Below, piece by piece: positions 10,673-20,128 of a stretch of DNA of 64,000 bases. The notes under the pieces are model-generated. The model saw nothing but the letters and a program-made list of their open reading frames with translations. It had not been told where the DNA came from and made no database searches. Origin of the DNA: Staphylococcus schweitzeri (GTDB taxonomy: Bacteria > Bacillota > Bacilli > Staphylococcales > Staphylococcaceae); assembly GCF_002902405.1 (NCBI RefSeq), contig NZ_PPQS01000042.1:135905-199904 (forward strand). The letters are read 5' to 3'. A program made the translations under genes and the position numbers. Numbering within the stretch: position 1 is the stretch's first letter; every line of letters begins with the position of its first letter.

Positions 10673-11045
10673 ACGTTGTGAGACAGAAATGATAAAGATT
10701 CATTAATGATTCTTTATGTAGTTAGTGGTTCTTGGGAGTGGTACAGAAATGATAAAGAACCACTAATGATTTATTATGTAGTGGTTCTTACACATTAGCC
10801 ACAGCTAATGTGTACTTAAAAATAGGAATACATGAGTAAAACTCATATATAAGAAATACTAATTTCTAAATAAAAAGTATTTCTTTATCGTCGTCCCACC
10901 CCAACATAGAAGCTGACTTTTCGCCACTATGTTGTGGCCCCCCTGACTAGAATTAAAAAAAGCTTGTTACAAGCGCATTTTCGTTCAGTCAACTACTGCC
11001 AATTTAACATTGTAGAGCCTAGGACATTGACTTATGTCTCAGACT
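10673..11045 (+). repeat. Composite dispersed repeat with STAR-like core
   Basis: Nothing in the 623-bp tcaA-tcaB gap looks coding. It holds a run of short inverted repeats: GAACCACTAAT/AGTGGTTC, ACACATTAG/CTAATGTGT and AAATACT/AGTATTT. These precede CCCCAACATAG paired with TATGTTGTGGCCCC, which matches the STAR consensus TNTGTTGNGGCCCN. A closely related copy, including the flanks (gatttattatgtag, cattgtagag), lies at 43519-43955, and the left part begins again at 63948. It is non-autonomous, with no transposase. Confidence 0.85.
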
Positions 11046-11295
11046 CACATGAAGCTATACACATAGATATCCTTTCTAAGTATTTACAAATAGCGTGAAT
11101 CACTTTGAAAGGATTATTTGTGTGTGAAACAATTATATTAAGGTTAACAATGCTTTGTGACATTTTATTTTTGAACTTTAAAAGATGAAAATGTCACATA
11201 CAAATAAAGCAAGTAATGCTAATATAAATGGAATATTAAGTATGTAACGAATCGTTGTTTTACTAAAAAATATATAAAGTAAAGGTGGTAGTAAT

Positions 11296-12513
11296 ATGAA
11301 TGACTTAACAAATTTTAATAAGCGCTCGCCTATATTTATTATTATTTTAGGCGCTTTAACTGCCATAGGTGCGTTATCAATAGATATGTTTTTACCAGGT
11401 TTACCAGATATAAGACATGACTTTCAAACTACAACATCAAATGCACAGTTAACATTATCTATGTTTATGATTGGCTTGGCATTTGGAAACTTATTTGCTG
11501 GTCCGATTTCAGATTCTACAGGACGCAGAAATCCGCTCATTATAGCGATGATTATATTTACATTGGCGAGTTTAGGAATTGTTTTCGTTCATAATATTTG
11601 GATTATGATTATCTTAAGATTTATTCAAGGTGTGACGGGTGGTGCAGCTGCCGTTATTTCTAGAGCTATTGCTAGTGATATGTATAGTGGTAACGAATTG
11701 ACAAAATTTATGGCATTATTAATGCTTGTAAATGGAATCGCACCAGTTATTGCACCAACTTTAGGTGGTATTATTTTAAACTATTCTATTTGGAGAATGG
11801 TGTTCGTAATTTTGACAATATTTGGGGTTATCATGGTTGTCGGATCAATTTTAAAAGTACCTGAATCTTTAGCTATGATAAGTCGTGAATCCCATGGCGG
11901 ACTAAAATCAATGTTTAAAAATTTCAAAGTTCTATTGAAAACGCCACGTTTTGTATTGCCAATGCTCATCCAAGGTATGACCTTTGTAATATTATTTACT
12001 TACATATCTGCATCACCATTTATTATTCAAAAAATTTATGGTATGTCAGCTCTACAATTTAGCTGGATGTTTGCAGGTATAGGTATAACATTAATTATTT
12101 CTAGTCAGCTCACAGGTTATTTGGTTGATTATGTGAATCCTCAAAAATTAATGAGGATAATGACGGTGATTCAAATCATGGGGGTATTATTAGTAACTTT
12201 AACTTTGCTTAATCACTGGAATTTTTGGATACTAGCAATCAGCTTTGTGATATTAATCGCACTAGTGACAGGGGTTGCGACGCTTGGATTTACAATCGCT
12301 ATGGATGAAAGTAGTAGTGGTCGAGGAAGTTCATCAAGTTTGTTGGGATTAGTTCAATTTTTATTCGGTGGTATTGCTTCGCCATTAGTAGGAATTAAAG
12401 GAGAAGAAAACCCAATGCCATATATTTTTATTATTGTAATTGCAGCTGTGTTACTTATCATTTTACAAATATACAATATAAAAGTATTTAAAACAGATAA
12501 ATCAACAATGTAG
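11296..12513 (+). CDS. tcaB: Bcr/CflA-type multidrug MFS transporter TcaB
   Basis: This 405-aa major facilitator has 12 predicted helices and motif A (GPISDSTGRRNPL) after TM2. It belongs to the Bcr/CflA drug-proton antiporter family and is the third member of tcaRAB by order and sequence. It has its own Shine-Dalgarno (AAAGGTGGT), and the long repeat-containing gap makes an independent promoter likely. The physiological substrate is not established. Confidence 0.92.
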   Translation: MNDLTNFNKRSPIFIIILGALTAIGALSIDMFLPGLPDIRHDFQTTTSNAQLTLSMFMIGLAFGNLFAGPISDSTGRRNPLIIAMIIFTLASLGIVFVHNIWIMIILRFIQGVTGGAAAVISRAIASDMYSGNELTKFMALLMLVNGIAPVIAPTLGGIILNYSIWRMVFVILTIFGVIMVVGSILKVPESLAMISRESHGGLKSMFKNFKVLLKTPRFVLPMLIQGMTFVILFTYISASPFIIQKIYGMSALQFSWMFAGIGITLIISSQLTGYLVDYVNPQKLMRIMTVIQIMGVLLVTLTLLNHWNFWILAISFVILIALVTGVATLGFTIAMDESSSGRGSSSSLLGLVQFLFGGIASPLVGIKGEENPMPYIFIIVIAAVLLIILQIYNIKVFKTDKSTM

Positions 12514-12571
12514 CGTTGCAATAATGTTGAAATAGAGTACCATGTATTCGTGTTCTAAATATAACTTAATT

Positions 12572-12626
12572 ACTACAAAAATGCCGAGACCTTATTTATT
12601 AGTGGGAATCTCGGCATTTTTGTAGT
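12572..12626. terminator. Bidirectional terminator
   Basis: An 18-bp perfect inverted repeat (ACTACAAAAATGCCGAGA and complement) with a 19-nt loop has A-run and T-run on either side. It separates convergent tcaB and the TetR gene. Confidence 0.9.
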
Positions 12627-12707
12627 TAAAAGCGGTACTAGGAAGTTCTATATATCATGTATGTCATTTAGGTTAAGTTAAATTGGCTTGTATAATAGTG
12701 GTTCTAT

Positions 12708-13262
12708 TTATGGATTTTGAAGTTTAATCGTATTAGCCAATAAAATAGAAGCGACTTCCTCAGGTGATTCTTGGCATCCACTTGAAAGCCAATTTATGAA
12801 CACACCAGCTTGACCACCAATGATGTATGTGACATAAAGCTGTTTATTCGTAACGGTTGAACTATAATCGCTAACAATTTGTTGATAATAATCTCTCGCT
12901 AAATTCACATAGTCTATGAATAATGTTTTCATTGGATAAGTGACTAAAATGTCCTTGAAAAATTGCTCGTTGCGTTTAATATATTTTGCAATAATAATGA
13001 AGAATTTATAAAGTTTGTGTTTATCTTGTTTAATATTATCGAAATTATGATGTAGTGCACGGAGAAGAAAATGAAATTTTTCTTTATGTTTTGAATTGAT
13101 GGTTTCCAATAAATCATATTTATCTTTATAGTAATCATAAAACGTAGAACGATTAATATTGCTATATGCACAAATCATTTTAGTGGATATTTCTTGGAAA
13201 GGGTATTCAGCCATCAAATCAACAAGTGCATTTTGAATTTCTATTTTGGCTTGTCGTTTCAT
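12708..13262 (-). CDS. TetR/AcrR family transcriptional regulator
   Basis: This 184-aa regulator has its helix-turn-helix at about 20-50 (EISTKMICAYSNINRSTFYDYYKDK) and a helical C-terminal domain of the kind found in DhaS-like TetR proteins. It is divergent from the Emr-like efflux genes with 120 bp between, so it is their likely repressor. The ligand is unknown. Confidence 0.85.
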   Translation of the reverse strand: MKRQAKIEIQNALVDLMAEYPFQEISTKMICAYSNINRSTFYDYYKDKYDLLETINSKHKEKFHFLLRALHHNFDNIKQDKHKLYKFFIIIAKYIKRNEQFFKDILVTYPMKTLFIDYVNLARDYYQQIVSDYSSTVTNKQLYVTYIIGGQAGVFINWLSSGCQESPEEVASILLANTIKLQNP

Positions 13263-13286
13263 ATTGTTACACCTTTGTGAATTTTA

Positions 13287-13313
13287 ACCAACACTCTTAT
13301 AAAAATTGTTGGT
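13287..13313. promoter_or_regulatory. Candidate operator of the Emr-like efflux genes
   Basis: ACCAACA and TGTTGGT form an inverted repeat with a 13-nt spacer between the divergent TetR and efflux genes. A T-run follows on the plus strand, so it could instead be a terminator-like hairpin. Confidence 0.45.
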
Positions 13314-13382
13314 GTTTTTTTTATTGTCATGTCTCTATAATAAATAAAGTGAATTTTAAAAGCAAATAGGAGGAAATGTTTC

Positions 13383-14030
13383 ATGAAGAAGATGATATTA
13401 ATTAATGTCATTACAGTTGTTGTGTTATTAGCAATTGGGATTGCTGGCTTTTATTTCTGGAATAAAACAACAAGCTATGTAACAACTGATAATGCAAAAG
13501 TAAATGGCGATCAAATTAAAATAGCAAGTCCTGCATCTGGACAAATTAAATCACTAAATGTTAAACAAGGTGACAAACTTGATAAAGGTGATAAAGTAGC
13601 AACTGTTACAGTACAAGGTCAAGATGGAGAAACAAAAGATATGGATCTTAAAATGCCACAAAAAGGTACAATTGCTAAATTAGATGGTATGGAAGGTTCA
13701 ATGGTGCAAGCTGGTAACCCAATCGCTTACGCATACAATTTAGATGATTTATATGTAACTGCAAATATTGACGAAAAAGATATTAAAGATGTTGAAGTAG
13801 GTAAAGATGTTGATGTGACTATTGACGGTCAAAAAGCTTCTATTAAAGGTAAAGTTGATAGTATTGGAAAAGCAACTGCTGCAAGCTTTTCATTAATGCC
13901 ATCATCAAATAGTGATGGTAACTACACTAAAGTTTCTCAAGTAATACCTGTTAAAATTACTCTAGAATCAGAACCGTCTAAACAAGTTGTTCCTGGAATG
14001 AACGCTGAAGTAAAAATCCATAAAAATTAA
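13383..14030 (+). CDS. HlyD/EmrA-type efflux membrane fusion protein
   Basis: This 215-aa protein has an N-terminal helix at about 5-25 and a biotinyl-lipoyl barrel (VTTDNAKVNGDQIKIASP and the GQIKSLNVKQGDKLDKGDKV half-motif), ending in VVPGMNAEVKI. It is shorter than Gram-negative EmrA because the long coiled-coil hairpin is absent, as expected without an outer membrane. It lies 12 bp before the MFS gene and is probably an accessory subunit of that pump. Confidence 0.86.
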   Translation: MKKMILINVITVVVLLAIGIAGFYFWNKTTSYVTTDNAKVNGDQIKIASPASGQIKSLNVKQGDKLDKGDKVATVTVQGQDGETKDMDLKMPQKGTIAKLDGMEGSMVQAGNPIAYAYNLDDLYVTANIDEKDIKDVEVGKDVDVTIDGQKASIKGKVDSIGKATAASFSLMPSSNSDGNYTKVSQVIPVKITLESEPSKQVVPGMNAEVKIHKN

Positions 14031-14042
14031 GGGGGTCATTAA

Positions 14043-15974
14043 ATGACTACGACCTTCATTATTAGCTACATTATTTTAGCGCTCATTATTGTTGGGGTTA
14101 TCAATTTATTTTTAATAAGATCAAGAAAAAAAGGCAAACGCCAACAAAAGGAACAACAATTTACGACACGTCAATCAAATCAATCTAAATTTAAAGCTAG
14201 TGATTTAGACAAAACATCTGATCAATCGCTACAACGTATGACGCATGAAGAAATGCGCGTTGACAATCAAGATGATCATAACCAAGTTAGTCTAAATGGT
14301 CATATAAAGGGGCCTGAGAAAGATCAAGAAGCATCCACTAATACTAATGATGAGGAAGCAGTTGCTGCTAAAAATCCTAACTCAGAAGAATACAAAGTGA
14401 ATGAAAAAATTAAAAAAGAACATAAAAACTTTATTTTTGGTGAAGGTGTTTCACGCGGTAAAATATTAACGGCATTATTGTTCGGTATGTTTATTGCGAT
14501 TCTAAACCAAACATTATTAAATGTTGCTTTGCCAAAAATTAATACAGAGTTTAATATTTCCGCTTCAACAGGGCAATGGTTGATGACAGGATTTATGTTA
14601 GTAAATGGTATTTTAATACCAATAACAGCGTACCTATTTAATAAATATTCATATCGAAAATTATTTTTAGTTGCGTTAGTACTCTTTACAATTGGTTCAT
14701 TAATCTGTGCAATTTCAATGAATTTCCCAATTATGATGGTTGGGCGTGTATTACAGGCCATTGGTGCAGGTGTATTAATGCCATTAGGATCAATTGTTAT
14801 TATTACAATTTATCCACCTGAAAAACGTGGTGCTGCAATGGGGACAATGGGTATTGCAATGATTTTAGCACCAGCTATTGGTCCAACATTATCAGGTTAT
14901 ATCGTACAAAATTATCATTGGAATGTGATGTTTTACGGTATGTTCATTATCGGGATCATCGCAATTTTAGTTGGTTTTGTATGGTTTAAATTATATCAAT
15001 ATACTACAAATCCAAAAGCTGATATTCCAGGTATTATCTTCAGTACGATTGGTTTCGGTGCTTTGTTATATGGTTTCTCAGAAGCTGGAAACAAAGGTTG
15101 GGGTTCAGTAGAGATAGAATCAATGTTTGCTATCGGTTTTATCTTTATCATTTTATTCGTTATTAGAGAACTAAGAATGAAATCACCAATGTTGAATTTA
15201 GAAGTATTAAAATTCCCAACATTTACATTGACAACAATTATTAATATGGTTGTAATGTTAAGTTTATATGGCGGTATGATTTTATTACCAATTTATTTAC
15301 AAAATTTACGTGGATTCTCAGCGTTAGATTCTGGTTTGTTACTATTGCCAGGTTCTCTAGTTATGGGACTACTTGGACCATTTGCAGGTAAATTGTTAGA
15401 TACTATTGGTTTAAAACCATTAGCAATCTTCGGTATTGCTGTAATGACTTATGCAACGTGGGAATTAACTAAATTAAATATGGATACACCATATATGACA
15501 ATTATGGGGATCTATGTACTTCGTTCATTTGGTATGGCATTTATAATGATGCCAATGGTAACTGCAGCTATTAATGCGTTACCGGGACGACTTGCCTCTC
15601 ATGGTAATGCGTTCTTAAATACGATGCGTCAATTAGCAGGCTCTATAGGTACAGCAATCTTAGTTACTGTTATGACAACACAAACAACACAACATTTATC
15701 AGCTTTTGGGGAAGAGCTAGATAAAACGAATCCGATTGTTCAAGATCATATGCGTGAGTTAGCATCACAATATGGCGGACAAGAAGGCGCAATGAAAGTA
15801 TTACTACAATTTGTAAATAAACTAGCAACGGTTGAAGGGATTAATGATGCATTTATAGTTGCAACGATATTTAGCATCATCGCCTTAATTTTATGTTTGT
15901 TTTTACAAAGTAATAAAAAAGCAAAAGCTACGGCTCAAAAGTTAGAAGCAAGCTCAAATAACAATCATGAATAA
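14043..15974 (+). CDS. DHA2-family MFS multidrug transporter (EmrB/QacA type)
   Basis: At 643 aa this is about 130 residues longer than typical EmrB. It begins with a lone hydrophobic helix (about 3-22), then a charged, Gln/Asn/Asp-rich linker to about 135. The 14-helix DHA2 core follows, with LNQTLLNVALPKI in TM1 and GVLMPLGSIVI in the motif C region. It uses proton motive force to export drugs or amphipathic compounds and is coupled to the EmrA-like gene. Substrate is unassigned. The N-terminal extension is unusual. Confidence 0.88.
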   Translation: MTTTFIISYIILALIIVGVINLFLIRSRKKGKRQQKEQQFTTRQSNQSKFKASDLDKTSDQSLQRMTHEEMRVDNQDDHNQVSLNGHIKGPEKDQEASTNTNDEEAVAAKNPNSEEYKVNEKIKKEHKNFIFGEGVSRGKILTALLFGMFIAILNQTLLNVALPKINTEFNISASTGQWLMTGFMLVNGILIPITAYLFNKYSYRKLFLVALVLFTIGSLICAISMNFPIMMVGRVLQAIGAGVLMPLGSIVIITIYPPEKRGAAMGTMGIAMILAPAIGPTLSGYIVQNYHWNVMFYGMFIIGIIAILVGFVWFKLYQYTTNPKADIPGIIFSTIGFGALLYGFSEAGNKGWGSVEIESMFAIGFIFIILFVIRELRMKSPMLNLEVLKFPTFTLTTIINMVVMLSLYGGMILLPIYLQNLRGFSALDSGLLLLPGSLVMGLLGPFAGKLLDTIGLKPLAIFGIAVMTYATWELTKLNMDTPYMTIMGIYVLRSFGMAFIMMPMVTAAINALPGRLASHGNAFLNTMRQLAGSIGTAILVTVMTTQTTQHLSAFGEELDKTNPIVQDHMRELASQYGGQEGAMKVLLQFVNKLATVEGINDAFIVATIFSIIALILCLFLQSNKKAKATAQKLEASSNNNHE

Positions 15975-16035
15975 ATTGAATTAAATTAATTGAAGTGTGA
16001 CTAATCAAAAATTATGTTGTGGGGGCATGATTTTT

Positions 16036-16077
16036 AAAGTATCGGTGCCAGATATGGTTATCGATACTTTTTTATTT
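16036..16077 (+). terminator. Terminator of the Emr-like operon
   Basis: AAAGTATCG pairs with CGATACTTT around a 17-nt loop and is followed by a T-run. Confidence 0.8.
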
Positions 16078-16179
16078 GTAAAACTTTGAATTAGTCAGTT
16101 GGCGGAATAATAAATAATGTCATTTACAGAAAAAGTTATTAATACAAGAAAAGCGGTGCAGGACTGAGCATAAAGAAAA

Positions 16180-16220
16180 AGCAGTGAAAATCACTTTATA
16201 TAAAAAATGATTTTACTGCT
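16180..16220 (-). terminator. Terminator with AGCAGT arms
   Basis: AGCAGTGAAAATCA pairs with TGATTTTACTGCT, and the minus-strand exit is T-rich. It ends the leftward membrane-protein gene. The arms resemble two other terminators in the window (32880 and 62435). Confidence 0.8.
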
Positions 16221-16266
16221 ATAGTTTTTCAGGAATTATGTCCAATCCTTAAACTAATTTATATCA

Positions 16267-16905
16267 TTATTTTAAACGAGGCATGCGATTACGGAAGAAT
16301 AAACTTATAACAAGTAAACCGATGCTACAGCCCAGTAGAATAATACCGTTATGAATAGCGTCAGCTTCTGTAATCACTTGATCTGGTGGTACATTTAAAT
16401 AATAGCGTTTTAAAGCATCTGCAATTTCTTGTGCAAGTGCTTTAATAATATAACTGAAATACAATGTAATGACTAACATAATTGCTAACACTAAAATATT
16501 CACTACTTTTAGAACCGTGCGATTAAATACAATTGTCAGTATTGTTATGGCTAGGCTGACAATACATAAAATAAAGAAGCCGTTAAAAACTAAAATTAAG
16601 CGATCGATTCCTTGTTGTAAATCAGTGATATTACCCAAGTTTATATTCAATTGATTCATTTTTCCAATTGTCTCGTTAAAATTTTTAATACCATCAAAAT
16701 CTACAGATTCTTTGGTAAAGACAATATTAAAAATAGGCTGTTTCCACATGCTGTATCCAGCGATTGCGGTTAATATAACAACAATGATTTGAATAATCAT
16801 GCTTACCAATGAACGCTTTTTCTTGCCATATCGCTTACCGCGATGAATATTCGGTTGTTGAAATGTCTCATCAAATGATTCTAATCGTTGATTTGGATTT
16901 GTCAT
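16267..16905 (-). CDS. Uncharacterised membrane protein
   Basis: This 212-aa protein has a basic cytoplasmic N-terminus (RGKRYGKKKRS), a helix near 33-55, an extracytoplasmic segment containing NLGNITDLQQG, and three further helices near 105-127, 133-155 and 185-207. I chose the ATG at 16905, eight bases after GGAGGTG; a GTG three codons upstream lies inside that site. I do not recognise the family, and it appears to be monocistronic. Confidence 0.72.
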   Translation of the reverse strand: MTNPNQRLESFDETFQQPNIHRGKRYGKKKRSLVSMIIQIIVVILTAIAGYSMWKQPIFNIVFTKESVDFDGIKNFNETIGKMNQLNINLGNITDLQQGIDRLILVFNGFFILCIVSLAITILTIVFNRTVLKVVNILVLAIMLVITLYFSYIIKALAQEIADALKRYYLNVPPDQVITEADAIHNGIILLGCSIGLLVISLFFRNRMPRLK

Positions 16906-17112
16906 GCAAGGCACCTCCGTATAAAGTTCTTTTCTTTACTTATCAATATGTCTAGTTGTCTGTTATAATGATGAAAAATCACTATTCAATTGTAGTCATA
17001 AATTTGAAAGTGAAAAAGAAAATATCTTCTACATTATATACTTTTTTTGGCAAAGAATGTAGGGGATAGACAATCATTGGATACATAAAATATATAAAGG
17101 TAGGTAAAGATA

Positions 17113-18036
17113 TTGATTAGAAACCGTGTTATGAATAGCGTTGTGAATAAATATTTACTTCACAATCGTTCTATTATGTTTAAAAATGATCAAGATGTTG
17201 AAAGATTTTTTTATAAACGAGAAATTGAAAATCGAAAAAAACATAAGCAACCATCAACTTTAAATGTTAAAGCAAATTTAGAAAAATTATCTTTAGATGA
17301 TATGCAGGTATTTCGCTTTAATTTTAGACATCAAGTTGATAAGAAAATTTTATACATTCACGGTGGATTCAATGCATTACAACCATCACCGTTCCATTGG
17401 AGATTGTTGGATAAAATTACTTTAAGTACTTTATATGAAGTGGTACTACCTATATATCCAAAGACACCAGAATATCACATTGAGGATACTTTCAAAGCAA
17501 TACAACGTGTTTATGATCAATTGGTATCGGAAGTTGGTCATCAAAACATTGTAGTCATGGGCGATGGTTCAGGTGGTGCACTAGCATTATCGTTTGTCCA
17601 ATCACTATTAGATGCGCGTAAGCCATTACCAAATAAAGTGTATTTAATTTCACCCATTTTAGATGCAACGTTATCTAATAAAGATATATCGGAAACATTA
17701 ATTGAGCAAGATGCGGTGTTAAGTCAGTTTGGTGTTAATGAGATTATGAAAAAGTGGGCAAATGGTATTTCATTAACAGATAAGCGGGTTTCACCTATAA
17801 ATGGCACAATCGTCGGGTTACCACCAGTGTATATGTTTGGTGGAGGCCGTGAAATTGCATATCCTGATATGAAATTATTCGAACAAATGATGATACAGCA
17901 TCATCAATATATAGAGTTTTATGATTATCCTAAAATGGTTCATGATTTTCCTGTTTATCCAATCCGTCAATCGCACAAAGCTATTAAACAAATTGCTAAA
18001 TCAATAGACGAGGATGTTATTCAAAATAATCAATAA
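17113..18036 (+). CDS. Alpha/beta-hydrolase fold esterase
   Basis: This 307-aa cytoplasmic hydrolase has an oxyanion motif region KILYIHGGFNALQPSPFHW, a nucleophile elbow GDGSGGAL (Ser near 154), a later Asp region and His in KMVHDFPVYP. The HGG and GDGSGG pattern places it in the hormone-sensitive-lipase/acetyl-esterase group. It is read from TTG at 17113 behind AAAGGTAGG, and an ATG six codons in is the alternative. The substrate is unknown. Confidence 0.82.
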   Translation: MIRNRVMNSVVNKYLLHNRSIMFKNDQDVERFFYKREIENRKKHKQPSTLNVKANLEKLSLDDMQVFRFNFRHQVDKKILYIHGGFNALQPSPFHWRLLDKITLSTLYEVVLPIYPKTPEYHIEDTFKAIQRVYDQLVSEVGHQNIVVMGDGSGGALALSFVQSLLDARKPLPNKVYLISPILDATLSNKDISETLIEQDAVLSQFGVNEIMKKWANGISLTDKRVSPINGTIVGLPPVYMFGGGREIAYPDMKLFEQMMIQHHQYIEFYDYPKMVHDFPVYPIRQSHKAIKQIAKSIDEDVIQNNQ

Positions 18037-18044
18037 TAAAAGAG

Positions 18045-18106
18045 AAACCCAGTTATGATAAATTCAAGTTAGAAGATATTTGGCTTGAAACTATAACTGG
18101 GTTTTA
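18045..18106 (+). terminator. Terminator after the esterase gene
   Basis: AAACCCAGTTAT pairs with ATAACTGGGTTTT, with an inner TTCAAG/CTTGAA stem. It separates convergent genes. Confidence 0.85.
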
Positions 18107-18155
18107 TTGATTGTTTAATTGATAGAAATTAGAATTCGTTGTAACGATGATTTTA

Positions 18156-18569
18156 TTATGAATGAAAATCACCAATGAGCGTGTTTATATGTGTAATTAT
18201 AAAGTATTGTCCTTTAAGTTGATAAAATTGATTTAAAAAGTTATCAAATTGACGCGGTATGTCATTTAGTTCTGCAAAATTAAACGTTTCTTCATGATTG
18301 CGATGCGTTATTTTGTTTTGGAATTTATCATAAAGTTCTAGGAACTGTTGGTCTTCAAACTGTTGCTCTACAATTGTCATTATATTATCAATTGCTTGTT
18401 TTTGACCTTGGACGTAAGCCATATGCATGCCACGCTTAAGTAGTTGGTTAGCTGGTCCATTAATAAATAGACCTTTTTGTGCATTTAGTTCTGTGAGCTC
18501 ATACTTCACATCATCTAATAAATCTAATAATTCAATATGAATTTTTTGTTGTAATGCATCTGTCATCAT
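18156..18569 (-). CDS. Uncharacterised helical protein (137 aa)
   Basis: This soluble, glutamine-rich, largely helical protein has no recognisable catalytic motif. The start ATG overlaps the stop of the thioesterase gene and has a strong AAAGGAG, so the two genes are coupled. A shared role with the thioesterase is inference only. Confidence 0.7.
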   Translation of the reverse strand: MMTDALQQKIHIELLDLLDDVKYELTELNAQKGLFINGPANQLLKRGMHMAYVQGQKQAIDNIMTIVEQQFEDQQFLELYDKFQNKITHRNHEETFNFAELNDIPRQFDNFLNQFYQLKGQYFIITHINTLIGDFHS

Positions 18570-19072
18570 AATGCTCCTTTATGAGGGATTGCTATTTTAT
18601 GACCCAATTGTTCAGGCCAAGTGATAGTAGGTTGATTTCTATAATACTCTTCAATTTGTGATATAAATGATTCTGGAAATGCATCAGAACGACGTGTTTG
18701 TTGGTTAATTCCCATCATCATAACTTCGTTTGTTGATGCTAGTTTACCATCTTCTTTAGTTAATGTTAAAAATAAATGCAAACGTTTATAATCATAGTCA
18801 TAAATATACAGAGTGACGGTAAATGTATCATCAAGAGATAATTCTGAAAGATAAGTTGTATGCTCTTCTAAGGTGAATAAGGTGAATTTTAAATGATCAC
18901 GTTCTTCTAAGGACATGCCATGACTGTAGTTAAATAGATTAACAACATGACTGAAAATGATATTATAATTTGCATCATGCATATGGTTGTTGTGATCAAT
19001 TAAATCAGTTGTTACAGTTTGGGTATGCGTAAAAAGTTGTTTGATAATAACCAGCTCCTTAGTGACTATCAT
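18566..19072 (-). CDS. Acyl-CoA thioesterase-like (hotdog fold) protein
   Basis: This is a small 4HBT-type hotdog enzyme. The family signature DLIDHNNHMHDANYNIIF appears near the N-terminus, with Asp in the catalytic position, consistent with hydrolysis of acyl-CoA or a related thioester. The start is uncertain. The ATG at 19072 has no ribosome site, while a good AAGGAG lies eight codons downstream, six bases before an ATT codon (19048), which would begin the protein right where the fold starts. It is divergent from corA. Confidence 0.78.
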   Translation of the reverse strand: MIVTKELVIIKQLFTHTQTVTTDLIDHNNHMHDANYNIIFSHVVNLFNYSHGMSLEERDHLKFTLFTLEEHTTYLSELSLDDTFTVTLYIYDYDYKRLHLFLTLTKEDGKLASTNEVMMMGINQQTRRSDAFPESFISQIEEYYRNQPTITWPEQLGHKIAIPHKGAL

Positions 19073-19150
19073 ACTAAAATAAATTGTGACATACACGTTA
19101 TTTAATTCGTGATAAAATAATAATGAATTCGTTGTTTAGGGGGAGAATGG

Positions 19151-20098
19151 ATGGCTTTAACGATACGGTATCAAACAGCACATCAACCATTAAGAGTGGT
19201 TGATCATGTAGAAGATGTACCAAAAGATGCAACAATTATTTGGTATGACTTTGATGTACCGAATGAAAAAGAAAATGAATGGTTTAAAGCACACTTTAAT
19301 TTTAATGATTTAGAAGTGGATGATGCAATCAATGGCATGCCACGCGCTAAATATAAATCTTATAAAGATTATCAGTATGTTGTATTTCATAGTATTATTG
19401 GTGCAGACTATTCACCAATCGCGTTAAATATTTTTATACAAGACAATATATTAGTCACATATCATCATCAAACTTTAGAATCGTTAAACAAAGTTGTCTA
19501 TAAATATATGAATACATTAGATCCGGAATTGGATTGTGCAGATGTTGTTATTTTAATATTAGATATGATGGTGGATAAATATTTCAACTTTGTATACTCA
19601 CTTGAAGATAGTGTCTACAATTTTGAAGACCGTCATGTCGATGATCGATTCAATAAAATGGTAATGGATAGTGTATTCAAGTTGCGCTCTGACTTGATTA
19701 AAGTAAAACGTGTCTTGTTTCCGATGCAAGAACTCATTGATACAATGAAACAAAATGGTGACTTAATTATAGATGATAAACACTCGTTATATATACAGCA
19801 TATCGATGATCACTTGATTAAACAACGTAATATCATTAGAACAGCACAAGAAATGACAAATGAGATTCGAGAGAATTTTGAATCATACACTTCATTTAGA
19901 ATGAATAATATTATGCAAGTACTAACATTAGTATCGGTTATTTTTTCACCATTAACATTCATTGCAGGAATTTATGGTATGAACTTTGTAAATATGCCAG
20001 CCTTACGTTTACATTATGGTTACTATATTTGCTTAGCTGTAATGTTCGTCATAGCTGTTGTATTAGTAATCTTTTTCAAACGTAAAAAATGGTTTTAA
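19151..20098 (+). CDS. corA: CorA-family magnesium/divalent cation channel
   Basis: This 315-aa protein has a long acidic cytoplasmic domain, a coiled stalk (about 170-245) and two C-terminal helices, with the diagnostic YGMNF pore motif between them and the basic FFKRKKWF end. CorA pentamers admit Mg2+ or related ions down the membrane potential. The start is an ATG behind GGGGGAG. It is single and divergent from the thioesterase gene. Confidence 0.9.
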   Translation: MALTIRYQTAHQPLRVVDHVEDVPKDATIIWYDFDVPNEKENEWFKAHFNFNDLEVDDAINGMPRAKYKSYKDYQYVVFHSIIGADYSPIALNIFIQDNILVTYHHQTLESLNKVVYKYMNTLDPELDCADVVILILDMMVDKYFNFVYSLEDSVYNFEDRHVDDRFNKMVMDSVFKLRSDLIKVKRVLFPMQELIDTMKQNGDLIIDDKHSLYIQHIDDHLIKQRNIIRTAQEMTNEIRENFESYTSFRMNNIMQVLTLVSVIFSPLTFIAGIYGMNFVNMPALRLHYGYYICLAVMFVIAVVLVIFFKRKKWF

Positions 20099-20128
20099 AT
20101 TAGAAATGATGAAAAGGTAGGTATGATC

